A stretch of DNA of 64,000 nt, taken from positions 124,001-188,000 of the forward strand of contig CAJNDS010002466.1 in NCBI GenBank assembly GCA_905221605.1, given 5' to 3'. Positions 61,301 to 64,000 of the stretch are shown piece by piece. The notes under the pieces are model-generated. The model was not told where the DNA came from and did no database searches. It saw nothing but the letters and a program-made list of their open reading frames with translations. The position numbers and the translations under genes were made by a program. The stretch is from Symbiodinium natans (Eukaryota; Sar; Dinophyceae; Suessiales; Symbiodiniaceae). Every line of letters begins with the position of its first letter. Positions within the stretch are counted from its first letter, which is position 1.

Positions 61301-61619
61301 GGGTTTCTGCTCTCTGTAGCTATAGGCCTGAGGGGCCCCGAAACCCTAAACCCTAAACCCTAAACCCTGAACCCTAAACCCTAAACACTAGGACATGAAC
61401 CTTGTGGAGCAGCTAGCGTAATGCTTAGAACTTATTGGGCAGCGCCGTACATTGTGGTCCCGAGAACTGGGTACCCTAAGGCTCTGTCTTACAGTAGGCA
61501 CGCCACCATGAGGGAATCTACCATTTAGTACCTTTACAACTCTGCTTGCCGCTGACGGAACCCCCCCCCCCCCCCACACACAGAAAACAAAAAACTATGG
61601 ACCGGATATAACGCCGACC

Positions 61620-61890
61620 TACTAAACCCTAAACCCTAAACCCTATAGACCCTAAACCCTAAACCCTATAAACCCTATAAACCCTAAACCCTATAAACCC
61701 TAAACCCACAACCCTAAACCCTAAACCCTAAACCCTATAAACCCCGGAAGCCCTAAACCCTCAACCCTAAACCCTATAAACCCTATAAACCCTAGAAACC
61801 CTAGAAACCCTAAACCCTCAACCCTCAACCCTAAACCCTATAAACCCTAAACCCCACAACCCTAAACCCCAAACCCTCAACCCTGAACCC
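61620..61890 (-). repeat. Mixed CCCTAAA / CCCTATAAA / CCCTAGAAA / CCCTCAA array
   Basis: 270 bp, variants in short homogeneous runs. Confidence 0.95.
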
Positions 61891-62199
61891 AAAACGACGC
61901 CTCTGAACACCAGCACAAGCATTAGCCGAAGCGGCGGAGGGCCGGCGCCCTTCCAGGAGCCCCTGTGAGCCCATAAAGCCTCGGGTAGATGCTTTTGGGG
62001 ATGAAGATGAAAGCTTGTAGGGTTGAGGGTTTAGGGTTTCGGGTTTAGGGTTTAGGGCTACGAAACCCTAAACCCAGTTCAGGTTTTTGGGGTTCAAGGG
62101 TCCTGCAGGGTCCTGGAGGCTTCTGGGAGATTAAGGGATTCGGAGTGCGGTCTTTAACATCTTCGCCCGGACGGAATCTGGGATTTTGGGGGTGGGGGG

Positions 62200-62260
62200 A
62201 GAGGGTTTAGGGTTTAGGGTTTAGGGTTTAGGGTTTAGGGCGTAGGGTGTGGGGTTTACT
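62200..62260 (+). repeat. TTTAGGG array
   Basis: Six repeats. Confidence 0.9.
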
Positions 62261-62930
62261 CAACCTCAAACCTCCACGTGCCGTCGAAGTGCAGGTGTTG
62301 ATAGTCGGCGCAAAGAAGGTCTGCAAGCGGCCGCGGTCACAGAGTCTTTGGGGCACTATAATGTCATGGAACTTAGCACTGTCTGTGTAGCACGCTGGCT
62401 CTAGGGTTTAGGGTTGAGGGTTTAGGGTAGTCTCCCTATGCTGTGGACTCTAGAAAGGCCGCAGGGTATGTCGGTGAGGCGCTGCGACATTCAGGTCTGT
62501 GATTCGAGGTTTCGGGATATGTCAGCCAACACTTGAGGCCCCCTCCCTAAACCCTAAACCCTAAACCCTAAACCCAAAATACGTAACACAATTCTATGCC
62601 ACCCCCTCCCTTGAACAAAAGCAAAACCTCCCCCTTTCTCAAGACTGAAAGGCTATACCTGAAACAAAAACCAGAAAGACTCAGGGTTCCACTGCAAGTA
62701 TAACTCCAAACCCAGTACCAAACGTTCAGGGTTTAGGGTTCAGGGTTTAGGGTATAGGGTTTCGTAAGACTATATTCCTTAAGGTTTCCCTATGGCTTTC
62801 GAAGCCACCCTGAACGACCGCTTAGATTGCGCCCTATGTCTATAAAAAACATGCTCATGTGGTATGATAAAGTACCTATGTTTTGGTCCCTACACAGAGC
62901 TAGGAAACACACCACAAAACAGTAAAACCC
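62260..62930. other. Unique segment with short arrays, no gene supported
   Basis: CCCTAAA array at 62545-62575; otherwise nothing distinctive. Confidence 0.4.
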
Positions 62931-62939
62931 CAGACCCTA

Positions 62940-63062
62940 CTATTTGCTTAAGAGCCGCCCAACACATAATCTTCCTTTTTCGAGCAATATAGGCACACAT
63001 AGGGATGATGATTCTGTATGTTTTAGGGGGTTGCACCCCCCCTCCCCCCCCCCCCCCCCCCC
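62940..63062. mobile_element. Family F3 element, right arm lost to a C tract
   Basis: CTATTTGCTTAAGAGCCGCC ... TTAGGGGGTTGCACCCCCC. Confidence 0.5.
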
Positions 63063-63614
63063 CCGCCGCCCCAAGCCCGAAACCCGAAACCCCAAACCCC
63101 AAACCCTAACGAAGATTCCCCCAAACCTTAGCCACGACTGGTCCTGGCCTGCTCGCACGCCATTTTAGCCAGGACGGTCCTGCCGGCAGGGTTTAGGGTT
63201 TAGGGTTTGGGGTTTAGGGCTTTGGGTTTGCGGTTTAGGGTTTAGGGTTTAGGGCTTAGGGTTTAAAGGCGTAGGGGAAGCCATGGCCATGACCCCTGTG
63301 GAAAGGCTTGACGGGCTGGGAGATGGAACCAGGACTTCCTGGCTGAAGTAGGGCAGCATGCTTTGCCGTTGCTGGGAGATGCTTGTGAAGCTTTCGGGCT
63401 TCTTGTCAAGGTCTTCGCCCACATAACGTGACGACTTCCCAGTCAGGTTTAGGGTTTAGGGTTCCGAACGCAGAAGCCCGAAGCCTCAACACTAAGCCCT
63501 ACACCCCTGGCAACCCCCAAAGCCCAAGACCGTCCTACACCTCCAAACCAAGCCCCATACACCTCTGAATCCCACACCCTAGACCCTAAGCCCCAAACCC
63601 CAACTTCAGGAAAC

Positions 63615-63618
63615 CTGC

Positions 63619-63678
<60 letters not shown>

Positions 63679-63690
63679 ACCCCCAACCCT
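63615..63690 (-). repeat. CCCTCAA variant array
   Basis: Nine CCCTCAA units in a row. Confidence 0.95.
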
Positions 63691-63774
63691 AAACCAAAAG
63701 ATGGGAAGTGCGGGGTCCGAAAGCTACCAGGAGGCCAAGTCCGAAATCGGGTCTCCAAGGCGGCGAACCATGCC

Positions 63775-63990
63775 TCGGATTGGGGATTGGGGTTTCAGGC
63801 TTCGGGTTTGGGGTGGTTTAGGGTTTAGGGTTTAGGTTTCAGGCTTCGGGTTTGGGGTGGTTTAGGGTTTAGGGTTTGGGGTTTGGGGTTCGGGGTTTGG
63901 GGTTTGGGGTTTGGGGTTTGGGGTTTGGGGTTTGGGGTTTGGGGTTCGAGGATCAGGGACACAGTTCTGGGGTTTGGGGCGGGTTCTAAC
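63775..63990 (+). repeat. TTTGGGG variant array with a 51-bp duplication
   Basis: GGTTTCAGGCTTCGGGTTTG then GGGTGGTTTAGGG occurs twice (63793 and 63835), followed by eleven TTTGGGG units (63869-63945). Confidence 0.95.
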
Positions 63991-64000
63991 TCAGGGCTCA

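Overview
The window looks like nuclear DNA from a dinoflagellate. Three things point that way: (1) Arabidopsis-type telomere repeat (TTTAGGG/CCCTAAA) is scattered in well over a hundred short interstitial arrays on both strands; (2) about a dozen families of ~100-bp foldback (MITE-like) elements occur, some sitting exactly where an intron must be removed; (3) GC and GT splice donors both seem to be used. A copia-like N-terminal ORF at the left edge fits the same group. The species cannot be told from sequence alone; another TTTAGGG alveolate or alga is possible. There is no bacterial operon structure.

Layout. 1-0.75 kb: partial retroelement ORF on the minus strand. 0.9-7 kb: telomere-repeat arrays, foldback elements, AT/GT microsatellites and short exon-like islands. 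7-7.8 kb: CA/CCCA microsatellite. 8-10.6 kb: exon-like islands and a plus-strand gene model split by an element-derived intron. 10.8-12.5 kb: cluster of nine copies of one 77-bp foldback element with a tRNA-Ala-like gene inside. 12.6-30 kb: dense alternation of exon-like islands, foldback elements and telomere arrays on both strands, including a minus-strand ankyrin-like exon near 19.8 kb. 30-34.2 kb: low-complexity block (CA arrays, 1-kb AT minisatellite, GC minisatellite). 34-64 kb: again exon islands, elements and telomere arrays, with a minus-strand ubiquitin-like gene at 59.8-60.55 kb.

Main result. The ubiquitin-like gene (59769-60554, minus) is interrupted twice, each time by a foldback element flanked by a ~5-bp target duplication; splicing inside the duplicated bases (one GC-AG, one GT-AG) restores a continuous ubiquitin-fold frame. 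These are introners. Several other islands join in frame across such elements, or across telomere-repeat arrays whose own repeat supplies GT and AG. I propose that many interstitial telomere arrays here are introns. Apart from the ubiquitin-like, ankyrin-like and retroelement-like pieces, the gene models rest on splice signals and open frames only. In this GC-rich DNA more than one frame is often open, so those entries have deliberately modest confidence.

How the parts work together: genes are made of very short exons (20-260 nt) separated by introns built from mobile foldback elements and/or telomere repeats. Telomere arrays also sit inside foldback elements, and foldback elements sit inside telomere arrays, so both kinds of insertion have been active in overlapping periods.
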